DNA of 64,000 nucleotides, from assembly GCA_964035575.1 (NCBI GenBank), contig OZ037850.1:248001-312000 (forward strand), given 5' to 3'. Made by a program: the position numbers and the translations under genes. This DNA is from Rhynchopus sp. YZ270_cl-10 (Eukaryota > Euglenozoa > Diplonemea > Diplonemida > Diplonemidae). The notes under the pieces were generated by a model. That model was not told the DNA's origin. It saw only the letters and a list, made by a program, of their open reading frames with translations, and searched no databases. The stretch's first letter is position 1. Each line of letters opens with the position of its first letter. This document shows, piece by piece, positions 10,066-19,305 of the stretch.

Positions 10066-10500
10066 ATGGCTCAGTTCGTAAACGCGCACGTGCCATCCAA
10101 TGCCATCGCGGGGGAGCGACTTGCCTGCGTGGCATCAGATGGCTCCTTACGTAGTGGGGGGATCTACGCGGACAGTGTAGAGGGGGAAGGGGTGGGGGGG
10201 CAGCATTCTCTACCTGGCTTCTGAAGAAGGGTGTCTTCCCTTAGAGCTAACCGCGAAGTGCAATGCAGACTCGAGAAGTCATTACCAGGCAGCACACCTC
10301 ACAAAATATGCTTTTGGGGGATTCACAGTGGCGAACAACACAAACTCAGGAACAACCACGAGCCTGTTTATCAACCAGATCAACCCACATCAAGCACACG
10401 AGCCTGCAAAACCCAAAAACCCGAATGTGACAAATAGTACTGGCGTACGTGTCCAGCTAACCTCGCTGGATAACGTTTGTCCCCTGGTATATGAGGAATT
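10066..10500 (+). other. Coding-like stretch, unassigned
   Basis: An ATG at 10066 opens a 52-codon frame (MAQFVNAHVPSNAIAGERL...). A second frame from about 10328 reads FTVANNTNSGTTTSLFINQI and continues about 60 codons. Composition is more gene-like than the surroundings, but I recognise no family. It may be a remnant carried inside the composite element. Confidence 0.25.
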
Positions 10501-12515
10501 TTGTCATAGTTGGTATCACACAGGTCGCCATATTATTTGCATTTTTTGGTCCGAAGTTCAATTACCAGTCCTGGAAATTGGGGCAATTTTTTTGTGCCTC
10601 AACTCGGGCATGTTTTTATGTGTGGTGCACGAGTTTTGTGAGGTTGGAAGGTGCAGAAACCAGTTTCCAAGGGGCGCAAGACCATTATGTGAAGGCAAGT
10701 GTCAATATATTGATCAATATATTGATCAATATTTGCAAATATTGAATGGGAAATTTACACGGTAAAAGTGTCAATATATTGAAAATTTCCTACGTGATAT
10801 TGATCAATATATTGATATTGAAAAAAACGTGAAAAAAAATATTGAATATATTTATGAAGCCATGTGTTTCGTACTATTTTTTTTTTTCTCGTTGTCAACA
10901 ACACAACTATGACAGAGAGAGCTTTCGCTCCCTTTTGTCTTGTTGTTATTATTTTTGACAATTTTGTTGGAGAACAGTGCCCACAACAGTCCCTGAAGGC
11001 AAAGGGAAAACGACATGAAATCCCCCTCCCCAACCCCCTCAACAAAAGGGTGCACAACGTATTGTTCAGATATGGAAAAAAATTCGAAAAAGAGCTTTTT
11101 GTTGTGTTGTATCGACAATCATTTTACACCTTCTGTAAAGATCTGTACTCAAAGTCGGCCGAAACCTTTTTTTTTTTTTTTTTTTTTTTGTTTGTTTTTT
11201 TGTTTGTTTTTTGTGTTACGGAAGGGACAGACGCAGTGATTGTGTGTTGTGTCTAGGGGTAGGATATTTGATACACCACCCCTAGTGTGCTTTGGCTGTG
11301 TGTGAGCATGTGGAAGAAAAAAAAAAATATGCGGGGAAAATAGTGTAGTTGCAATTGAATGTCGTATTTGAACCCCACCAAAACTCGCATAAAGTACTTC
11401 GGGAGAAGAGGGAAAAAAAGGACCGAAAGTGCTTGACAGAAATCAAGTTCCTGAATGGCCCTTTGTTAAGGTACCCGCGAGTGATGACGGGAGGGGAGGC
11501 TGGGGGAAGTGAAGTTGGCAGTGCGAGAAACGCCTCTGAGACGCAGATATTGCTCTAGACTAGAGCAAAAAAAAAAAATGTATTTTGCCTTTTCAAAAAA
11601 TAAGATTTCAAGTACAGCATCAAGTACTCGGGGGTATTGGTAACATCGTAGTTGGCACACTTCAAATACGTTCGACATCCAGTGGTTGGCTCCCTACTAT
11701 ATTTGTGTTTGTGTGTGAGTGAGTGAAAAATCCACTTGTTATGTGCATTTCTTTGTTCAAGAAAGATGAGAACGAAAAACAAAAAATGTTGTGTGTGAAC
11801 GAGAAGAAAAAAAACAAAAAATAATTGAAAGATGAATGATGCTTCTTAGGTACAACTTTCAATTTCACAACAAAACTAGAATAACTTCGCATACTTTTCA
11901 TTCAAGGGAACTCAAAGTAGAACTGCATGTACCTCTTGTGTACACTTCATGAAAACATTTTATGTTGGTAGAGACAAGAAGTAGTCTGTGTACACTTCAT
12001 GAAAACAAAAAGAGGAGAAGAAAAAAACACACCCAAAAATATAAAACAACACCCCGAAGATAGCACCTATTTTTTTACTTTTGTCGGCTCAATAAAAACC
12101 TATTGTCAGAAAAGACGAGAGGGGGTGAAAAAAAAAATTGACTGGTGCTCCGGGAGGGGCCGATATTGACAGGTCGCTGACACAGGGACTCTATACACAC
12201 ACCCTGATATTGACAGGTCACCGACAGGTCGTGACACGTCGCTGACAGGTCGTTGACCGACTTCCGAAAGCACCAACGACTTAAAAAACAAAAGATAAGG
12301 TTCTTACACAAAAAGGCAAATGCTACCTGAAAGGAAGGAATTGCAAAAACACGGCACACTTCACCCGTCATTGGTTGTTTCTTTGTTTTTGAAAACTTGG
12401 TGATCTGTACCAATTTCATTCAACATATCGTTGGATGTACAGCTCAATCCAATAGGCGAAAGTGTTGAAAAGCCTCAGGAAATGTGTTGCATGATCATAA
12501 ATCAAAAAAAAGAGA

Positions 12516-12563
12516 AGTTAAAAGTGCAAACGCCTCACCGTTCAAATAGGAAGACGCAGACAC
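12516..12563 (+). repeat. HP-D hairpin repeat copy
   Basis: Reads AAGTGCAAACGCCTCACCG through GACGCAGACACTGG. Arms AGTGC and GACACT pair, with ACGCC opposite GACGC. Confidence 0.55.
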
Positions 12564-12657
12564 TGGTTCTCCACGGGTTATCGAACCCCAGAGAGCACTT
12601 CATTGGTATGCACACTATGAAAAAGAACCAGAAGCACAAAACGGCGGTCATGACACC

Positions 12658-12760
12658 AAAACTTTTCTGGCGGAAGCCACGGTACATCACAATTTCAAAA
12701 ATTGTGACATATAATCGCACTTTTTTTCCAAAACTATGGTCTGAGTAGGGGGCAGAAGGG
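12658..12760 (+). repeat. HP-H dispersed repeat, copy 2
   Basis: Same order of boxes as 8382-8475. Confidence 0.5.
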
Positions 12761-13988
12761 CTACGGGCTAACTATAGAGTTTTCAATATACCGTTGTAAG
12801 AAAAACGACCTGTATAAATATAATATGATTTCCCCTTATCCTACCTTTTTTTTTCCGTTCTTTCAATATTCAAAAAAAAAAATCTCTTTTGCCGTTTCTT
12901 TGTTTTTATTTTTGTTTTTTTTTATTCCACATGGTAAGGGGATGGGGAAGGGCGGGGAGGTTGAACGGGGGTTTTTTATGAAGTTTCTGTTATTTTTGCT
13001 GGTCTGGAGAAGGAGAAGGGAAGGTAGAGAGAGAGAAAGGGAATTCAACAAAAAATCAGCCTTGACTGATACTTTCTGTATTAGCACACGATTGCCTCCC
13101 TGAAGGCTACGTAGCTACCTGAGTACAAAAAATTACTTTCACATACTTTCAAATCAAAATTTCGACAACAAAAAATTTGTCAGTCTTGAAACATAAATTT
13201 GAGCTTCTTTTTTTTTTTGTGCACAGGTCACTGGAAAAATATAACCGCTGACAATGCAAATACCAAATGCATCATAGTCAAATGCTATTATCGCCTTTGT
13301 GATATAAACCCCGCATTCCGCGGATTTCTTAGTAAAAACAAGGATAACAATCTTTTTTTTTCCAAAAGAAACCACAAACAAACCTTGGGCCAATGGCGTA
13401 GAATAAAAATCAATAAAAACCACACAAACCATGACGCACACACATGCACACAAACAAATTCACATACTTTCAATTCAGGCGAACAGAAAGCCTTTGGGCA
13501 GGTGTAACACATATGCGCCCTTTAGTTTTTAACTGTTGGGGGAGGCAAAAGTGCAAAAAAAAAAAAAATAAACGGTGTGGAAAAAGAAAATGTTCAGTAC
13601 TGAATGAATCCTTACATCGTAGCTGGCGTCAAACTGGTGGTATTCATGTATCACAATTTTAGCAGTGCTTGCTTAGTGTCCGTAAGAAAGAAATTTTCGG
13701 CTAAAAAAAATACCACACAAAAAACACACAAAAGTTCTTTCCAGCCAAGTTCTTGTAAACTATGACGGACAAAGAGTGAGGTCATCCAAAGGTTGGTCAA
13801 ACGTTGGCCTCATTGTAAAGACATCAAGTGCTTCATGCATAAGGTAAAACGCTGCCGTAAAACCTATTCACACTCCACTGTCCCTCACCCACAAATGCTT
13901 AAGAATGGAGAGAAAAACACATCGTGCATCTTTTTTTGACAAAAAAAACATACAGAACCAGAGGAAAATATAAGAAAAACCAGTAGTT

Positions 13989-14286
13989 AAAAACTAAACT
14001 AACATTTTGCCACTTGATTTGTCCTCACTAATCTACTACTGAGTCTTTTTTCGTTGACCGCAGCCATTTTAGGAAGCCATTTAGGCTCTTACCCTGGGTG
14101 GCGCACATGATAATTGATTGGGGGAGGGGAATGATTCAAAAGGAAAAGGCGTGAGGACAAATTTACCGTTGGCTAATCAAGTTCAGTTTCTAATAACACT
14201 GCGTGTAAGCAAAAACTAAACTAACATTTTGCCACTTGATTTGTCCTCACTAATCTACTACTGAGTCTTTTTTCGTTGACCGCAGC
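13989..14286. repeat. B-A-B terminal block of the retroelement
   Basis: Two 76-bp copies (13989-14064, 14211-14286; begin AAAACTAAACTAACATTTTG and end TTGACCGCAGC) flank one 146-bp unit. That unit recurs at the opposite end of the element (17466-17611), where the last 18 bases of the 76-bp repeat also precede it. Confidence 0.85.
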
Positions 14287-14636
14287 ATAGCCCAAAGGGA
14301 CCGCGTAGCGGAAAGGTAGCAGAGTATGGAGTTTAAGGGGGAGAAAAGGGAGGGAAGGTGGGAAAAGAGAGAAACCTGTAAACACGGCATCCGCCGTCAA
14401 CCTCGCAGCTTCTGCGGGGGAGGGCGGAACGCACAGCCACGAGAACCCTCTAGATGGGTACAAAAACCCCACTGGCCCTGTCCATCCAAACCGATTGAGA
14501 GGAGAACCAGTACTGATCAAAACTGCACAAACCGAACAACTGATCAAAACAAAACTGTTCTACCGCCGCCTCGGGAGCAGTGTAGAGACAGGTACGCCGA
14601 AGCGAATGGGGCACTGAGAAGTCAGCACTCACCAAA

Positions 14637-15505
14637 AAATAAAAAGGTTTATATCCATTCGCTATCGCGAGGACAGGACACTGGATAAGGGGCGCTGCAA
14701 GCGCATATGAAGTGCCAAGCACACATCATACAAAAATAAAAAGGGTTGTATCCATTCGGCATCACGTGGACACTGGATAAGGGCGCTGTAAGCGCATATG
14801 AAGTACCAAGCATAGTCAGCACACATCATAACAAAAATAAAAAAGTTTGCATCCATTCGGTATCACGTGGACACTGGATAAAGGGCGCTGTGAGCGCATA
14901 TGAAGTACCAAACATAGTCAGCACACATCATACAAAAAAATAAAATAAAATAAAAGGTTTATATCCATTCGCTATCACGAGGACAGGACACTGGATAAGG
15001 GGACGCCGTGAGCGCATATGAAGTGCCAAGCATAGTCAGCACACATCATAAAGATAAACATTTCTTGCACGCGCCATCACCAAGACAGCGGGCACTACGG
15101 TACCGTATAGTATCCTCGACCGCGAGGTACACCATGTCCATCTACGAGCAGCGCACACTTGAAAAACAACCCAGCTTGGTACAAAAGACACGGTCCTTGA
15201 CCATGTCACAGTGGCCCTTGACCACTGGAATAACCCACACTTTGCAGGAGAGAACCATGCAGACATTGCGAATAAGCGCATATGCACATACAATAAGACA
15301 GGCAACCAAATCACTGAATACACGACAATAACGGACACGCGATCGGCCTCTGCACAGACATGATAAAAAATAAAAATAAAATACAAAGAAGACAAAAAAT
15401 GAAAATTACAAATAAAGTTTACCCATTCGCCGTCACGAGGAGTGGATAAGGGGCGCCGTAAGCGCATATGAAGTGCCAAGCATAGTCAGCACACATCATA
15501 ATAAA
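14637..15505. repeat. Five ~100-bp tandem-type repeats inside the retroelement
   Basis: Units begin near 14637, 14731, 14832, 14937 and 15405. Each contains TATCCATTCG, a CACTGGATAAGG box, AGCGCATATGAAGT and GTCAGCACACATCATA. The last unit is separated by about 350 bp of other element sequence. They lie downstream of the RT frame in element orientation. Confidence 0.75.
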
Positions 15506-15513
15506 AATTTCAG

Positions 15514-17415
15514 TTAACAAAACATAGCTTCTACTCTTTCGTACTCCGTGAGTACTGGAGGAAGTGATGCCAACGAGGGGGCCACTGTTCCGCGAGTAAA
15601 CTCATCAGCCCGCTGACTTAAGGTGTCCACCCACGAGGCAGACACACTCATGTTGGCAGCCTTTGCAGTGTCAAAAATGGCACACAGCAGCTCATTAGCC
15701 AAAAAATTCTTACTGTGTCCTTTGTTTATCGCCGCCACAGCAGCAGCGTTATCGACCTGAAGGGACACTTCATGGTCTGTGTTCTCAGCGGCCGCCAGCC
15801 TAACGGCACGCCAAGCAGCGTATAGCTCTTTTAGATAAATATGATGTTGCTCAGGGTTTGAAAACACACCCTGAGTGACCGGTTCAAAGACCTCAGACTC
15901 TATTAAAGCAGCCCACTCGCGGTCGGAAGCGTCTGACCACGCTACCACGGTGGGCCTCTCTGGCTGGTCCTCAATCCAGTCGTTGCTCCTCATCACAGAC
16001 ACGATGCCTGCGAATTCAGATATAACAGATGGGGGGATTTCTAGTTTAACATCCCACTTCTGTGGGTCAATTGCAAGAACAGACGCAGTGCGCCGCAAAA
16101 AAGAAAGAGAAACACGGAAATAACAAAGTCTGCGTTTAGTGCAGTACAAAAACCACACAAACCCACCCAACACTTTATAAAAGTCCCTCGCAGTACATGA
16201 GTTTTTCAACACCTCATTCAGTACGGGAGAATCCACACACTTCTCAATCCAATCAGGGGCAGCACGGTACCGTCTCGGGGAGCTCGCCAGATCGAACTCC
16301 AGGCCCAACGCACAGAAGTTTGCACGGGGCACACCCTCTCCTTCATCGTCATTCAGTTCGGCGCCCACTCGCTCTGCTCGTCGGAGGAACGAAGAGTAAC
16401 GCTTCTCCGCCTCAGGGAGAGTTTTGCCTACGACAAAGAAGTTGTCCACCCAAGCGAGTCCGTCATCCTCCGGGAGTAACACCATCGCCGAGCGGTGTGC
16501 GATGCACGGCGCCCAACTCCAGCCCATACAGAGCACATTGAGCTTTGCCCTCACGAAGGGGCCACGTGCACCTGACAGGTTCACTCCGAAGAAGTCGTCC
16601 ACACCATCCGCCAGCGGGAACTGGTAGAACCAGCTCCGCCCGTCTGCCTGCACCACGTACGCATTGTCCATGAATCGCCGTACCACCTGGTGTATAGACG
16701 GTAACAGCATTGGCGGGGGTGCACGCATTAAGCGATTCAGCTTTCGGCCGTCGCACACAAGCCTCAGTCCATGCACCTTCTTAGGGACGGTGAAGGCGGG
16801 AAGTACCACCTTCTGCACCTTGGACCGAGACATCACACCCCACTGCAGCAGGTTTCCCCAGTGGCGCAGCATGTGCCTGGAGGTTCCCCTCCTGAGAGGA
16901 ACAGAGGAATCCAGGACTTTCCTACCCTCATCGGTAAGGTTCGCCGTGAAGGCTTCACGAGACCTGATGACATCAAGGATACCGGTGAGCAATCCCTTCG
17001 TATCCATGGCCATGAGCGCATCAAGATCCAGCCTCGCACGCGAAATGTTCGCCAACTCCCCTTCAGCCCGTTCCGCAGGCGCAGACACAAACCGGCGGTC
17101 CAGCACGACAGTTGCCTCAGTTCCGTACAGGATAGCAATGTCCGGTCCGTCGTCCATCAGCTCGCGTCTTGGAAGCGGCGGCGGAGGCGGCGCGTACTTC
17201 GGCGGCCCCATCACCGTCGGGAAAGCAGGGCGAAGTGGGGGCGCTCGCGCTCGTCGCCAGCGTCGCACCCACACACAGGGTCTTAGGCTACCCTGTACTG
17301 GCGGGTTCGTCTGCGAGAGCCCAACGTTGCCCGCGACGAACGGAACGGATCGAACAATCCGTCCACCTCCGCATCCTCTGCCACCTCGCACACGGGTCCT
17401 CCCCCTTCGTGCCAT
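15514..17415 (-). CDS. Reverse transcriptase / RNase H of the Ngaro-like element (fossil)
   Basis: One long frame of 633 codons lies within the retroelement. The N-terminal 90 residues are basic and proline-rich. A YR-retrotransposon type reverse transcriptase domain follows (stretches such as VCDGRKLNRLM and VLCMGWSWAPCIAHRSAM). The last third has an RNase H-like domain beginning VVAWSDASD with a LKELYAAWRAVRLA helix. It is family-typical of DIRS-order elements, whose RT copies element RNA and whose integration normally uses a tyrosine recombinase rather than an integrase. The frame is on the same strand as the host genes. Confidence 0.8.
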   Translation of the reverse strand: MARRGRTRVRGGRGCGGGRIVRSVPFVAGNVGLSQTNPPVQGSLRPCVWVRRWRRARAPPLRPAFPTVMGPPKYAPPPPPLPRRELMDDGPDIAILYGTEATVVLDRRFVSAPAERAEGELANISRARLDLDALMAMDTKGLLTGILDVIRSREAFTANLTDEGRKVLDSSVPLRRGTSRHMLRHWGNLLQWGVMSRSKVQKVVLPAFTVPKKVHGLRLVCDGRKLNRLMRAPPPMLLPSIHQVVRRFMDNAYVVQADGRSWFYQFPLADGVDDFFGVNLSGARGPFVRAKLNVLCMGWSWAPCIAHRSAMVLLPEDDGLAWVDNFFVVGKTLPEAEKRYSSFLRRAERVGAELNDDEGEGVPRANFCALGLEFDLASSPRRYRAAPDWIEKCVDSPVLNEVLKNSCTARDFYKVLGGFVWFLYCTKRRLCYFRVSLSFLRRTASVLAIDPQKWDVKLEIPPSVISEFAGIVSVMRSNDWIEDQPERPTVVAWSDASDREWAALIESEVFEPVTQGVFSNPEQHHIYLKELYAAWRAVRLAAAENTDHEVSLQVDNAAAVAAINKGHSKNFLANELLCAIFDTAKAANMSVSASWVDTLSQRADEFTRGTVAPSLASLPPVLTEYERVEAMFC

Positions 17416-18002
17416 AGTGTAGCTTTGGAAGCTGTAGTCGAAAAATATTTTTCGTTGACCGCAGCCATTTTAGGAAGCCATTTAGGCTCTTACCCTGGGT
17501 GGCGCACATGATAATTGATTGGGGGAGGGGAATGATTCAAAAGGAAAAGGCGTGAGGACAAATTTACCGTTGGCTAATCAAGTTCAGTTTCTAATAACAC
17601 TGCGTGTAAGCAAAAAAACAACAACAACAACAATGGAACGCACATAACATAGTGGAAACAATCGCATTTTTTTTTTTGACCCAAGCCCTCATTGTGTTAG
17701 AGCACATCAGAATAGTTGAATGGTGAGGGTAAACTATGCACAACACTGCCGTTTACCTGCTGATTCCCCTAACCTCTGACCCCCTAAATAAATGCACCCT
17801 TTTTATTTTTTGATAATCTGTTGACTTCCGTGCAGCTGCCACGCAAGAAGTCTGCACTGTTAGTTTTTTTTTATATCGACAATTCACGCAACCAAAAAAA
17901 TAGGGGGGTTTCTGTACTCAAAAATAACGCTCAAAGGTTAGGGTATTCCTTTCTTTTGCTGTTTTCCCTTTTTCGGGGTTTTTTTTGATAATTTGTTGGA
18001 TC

Positions 18003-18032
18003 AGTGTAGCTGCCATACAGACAGTCTCCACT
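18003..18032 (+). repeat. HP-A hairpin repeat copy
   Basis: AGTGTAG...CTCCACT arms; core CTGCCATACAGACAGT. Confidence 0.55.
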
Positions 18033-18225
18033 GTGGTATCATGTTTTTTGTTTTGTTTTGTTTTCTTTGGACAGATATTCAAATAGTATTCGCAAGACCC
18101 ATCACCCAAACTGAATGGGGAAGATGGGTTGTACACTCTTCACAATAAGCGTTTAACTCATTGGGGAGAAACCTGGGGGCATTGTTTGTTTTGTTTTGTT
18201 TTTTTTTTGATAAATTGTTCGGAGT

Positions 18226-18271
18226 AGTGTAGTTGCCTCGGTTGTGTTGCCACAGTTGTGCAATCTCCACA
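18226..18271 (+). repeat. HP-A hairpin repeat copy (three-tier form)
   Basis: Outer AGTGTAG/CTCCAC, middle TTGC/GCAA and inner TTGTG/CACAG stems. It is identical through the core to 47213-47258. Confidence 0.7.
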
Positions 18272-18557
18272 TTTTGTTTTTTTTTTGTTTTTTTGTTTTT
18301 TTTTTTCGGACAAAAGGTATCGGCACATGCTACCACGAAACCCTACTGGACACCGTAAGAAGAAAAGGGGGAAGGGTCCAGAGGGGGATGGACCCACTAC
18401 CCAGAGAGTTTTGGCCTTATCCAGGACCTGAGGGGATGGGGTTCTGTCTAGGATCCATTTATCAAAAACACAAAGATTTTTTTTTTTTTTTTTTTTTTTT
18501 TTGTGAAAAATTGTTGGAAAAGTGTAGTTGCCAAGCTCCACTGTCCCCAAAGTTTTG

Positions 18558-18590
18558 TAAGATGAACCTAAGCCTCTCGCGCTTAGTCTC
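18558..18590 (+). repeat. HP-B hairpin repeat copy
   Basis: AAGATGAACCTAAGC, loop CTCTCGC, then GCTTAG. Stem CTAAGC/GCTTAG is perfect. Confidence 0.65.
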
Positions 18591-18605
18591 CACAAAATAA
18601 AGGGG

Positions 18606-18656
18606 AAGTTGAAAGTGCAAACTCACCGGACAAACCGGCGGACACAAATCACTGGA
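18606..18656 (+). repeat. HP-D hairpin repeat copy
   Basis: AAGTTGAAAGTGCAAAC, an altered core, then GGCGGACAC and CACTGG. Confidence 0.5.
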
Positions 18657-18772
18657 AATAAACTCGAAAAAATGGATGTGCCTCTTCTGCACACAAAAAT
18701 TCTTCTGTTTTTTTTTCATAAAAGAGAGAAAAACACCAGATATTGGCAGACGCTAGGGAAGAGAAGAAAACG

Positions 18773-18818
<46 letters not shown>

Positions 18819-19110
18819 GAGGGAGATAATAGTAATCACAAAGTAACGTACAAATCTTGGAGGGAAAAAAGATCACATCAAAAGGTAATACGCACCGTTC
18901 TATGAGTAAGAGGAGAGGGGGGGAAAACAACACAATCCAAAATTCTGTTGGAGAGAATAAGGAATGGAGAAGAAAGAGTGTGTGGTTGTATATAGAAAAA
19001 ACCCTTTCTCTCCCCATACCCTATTTATGTTTTTTTTCTTTTCTTTTCTTTTCCGAATGGTTTTTTTCTTTTTTGTTTCTTTTTTTTTGTTTCTTTGAAA
19101 ACTTGGTATT

Positions 19111-19139
19111 AGTGTAGACACCCGAGGATGAACTCCACT
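19111..19139 (+). repeat. HP-A hairpin repeat copy (short form)
   Basis: AGTGTAG, core ACACCCGAGGATGAA, CTCCACT, preceded by GAAAACTTGG. The same form is at 51912, 48737, 49031 and 59121. Confidence 0.7.
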
Positions 19140-19305
19140 ATAATTTCTTTTATGGTAGTGTAGACCCGAACATAAGCAAGACCCCTTTTTCTTTCAAATA
19201 CCCCCACCCTTTTTTTTCTCTGCGATTTGGGGTCTTTTTTTTTCCCAGGAAAAAATCACTCAAGGATTCACATAAATTCTCCATCATTTTTTTTTCTCTT
19301 TTTTT

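Larger units (their letters stand above)
7913..10862. mobile_element. Composite 2.95-kb inverted-repeat element with 8-bp target duplication
   Basis: Ends are inverted repeats (GGCTTCATAAATATATT) followed inward by AT-rich arrays of ATATTGA-type motifs (7920-8065 and 10700-10850). TGTGTTTC occurs at 7905-7912 and 10863-10870, consistent with an 8-bp target-site duplication of the hAT type. No transposase gene was recognised, so it looks non-autonomous. Inside are a foldback (8099-8349), an HP-H segment (8382-8475), a nested 734-bp element (9081-9814) and unassigned open frames. The element is a stack of successive insertions. Confidence 0.7.
10871..13988. other. Repeat-bearing intergenic region
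   Basis: No gene was recognised in 3.1 kb. Items seen: an HP-E copy (11108-11163), an HP-D-like copy (11505-11545), a direct repeat of GTGTACACTTCATGAAAAC (about 11938 and 11987), a cluster of GACAGGTCG-type motifs (12160-12262), HP-D (12516-12563) and HP-H copy 2 (12658-12760). The rest is AT-rich with long homopolymers. Confidence 0.5.
13989..17611 (-). mobile_element. Ngaro-like YR-order retroelement fossil with split direct repeats
   Basis: Read on the minus strand the layout is A (17611-17466), reverse transcriptase frame, B (14286-14211), A (14210-14065), B (14064-13989). This A-ORF-B-A-B arrangement is the split-direct-repeat structure known for Ngaro, VIPER and PAT-type members of the DIRS order. 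The two 146-bp A units read as identical and the two 76-bp B units also match, so the insertion is young. RT and RNase H parts are recognisable. No recombinase or structural-protein frame was recognised, so the copy looks incomplete as an autonomous unit. Confidence 0.75.
17612..19305. other. Intergenic region with a cluster of hairpin repeats
   Basis: No gene was recognised. HP-A copies lie at 18003-18032, 18226-18271, 18521-18542 and 19111-19139. There is one HP-B (18558-18590) and one HP-D (18606-18656). A degenerate HP-E-like stretch is at 17872-17925. A 38-base poly-A run is near 18781. Six hairpin copies within 1.2 kb is the densest cluster in the window. Confidence 0.55.

Noticed and set aside
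12576-12598. GGGGTTCGATAACCC (minus strand) as a tRNA T arm
   Set aside because: No A box, anticodon arm or acceptor stem at the expected distances.
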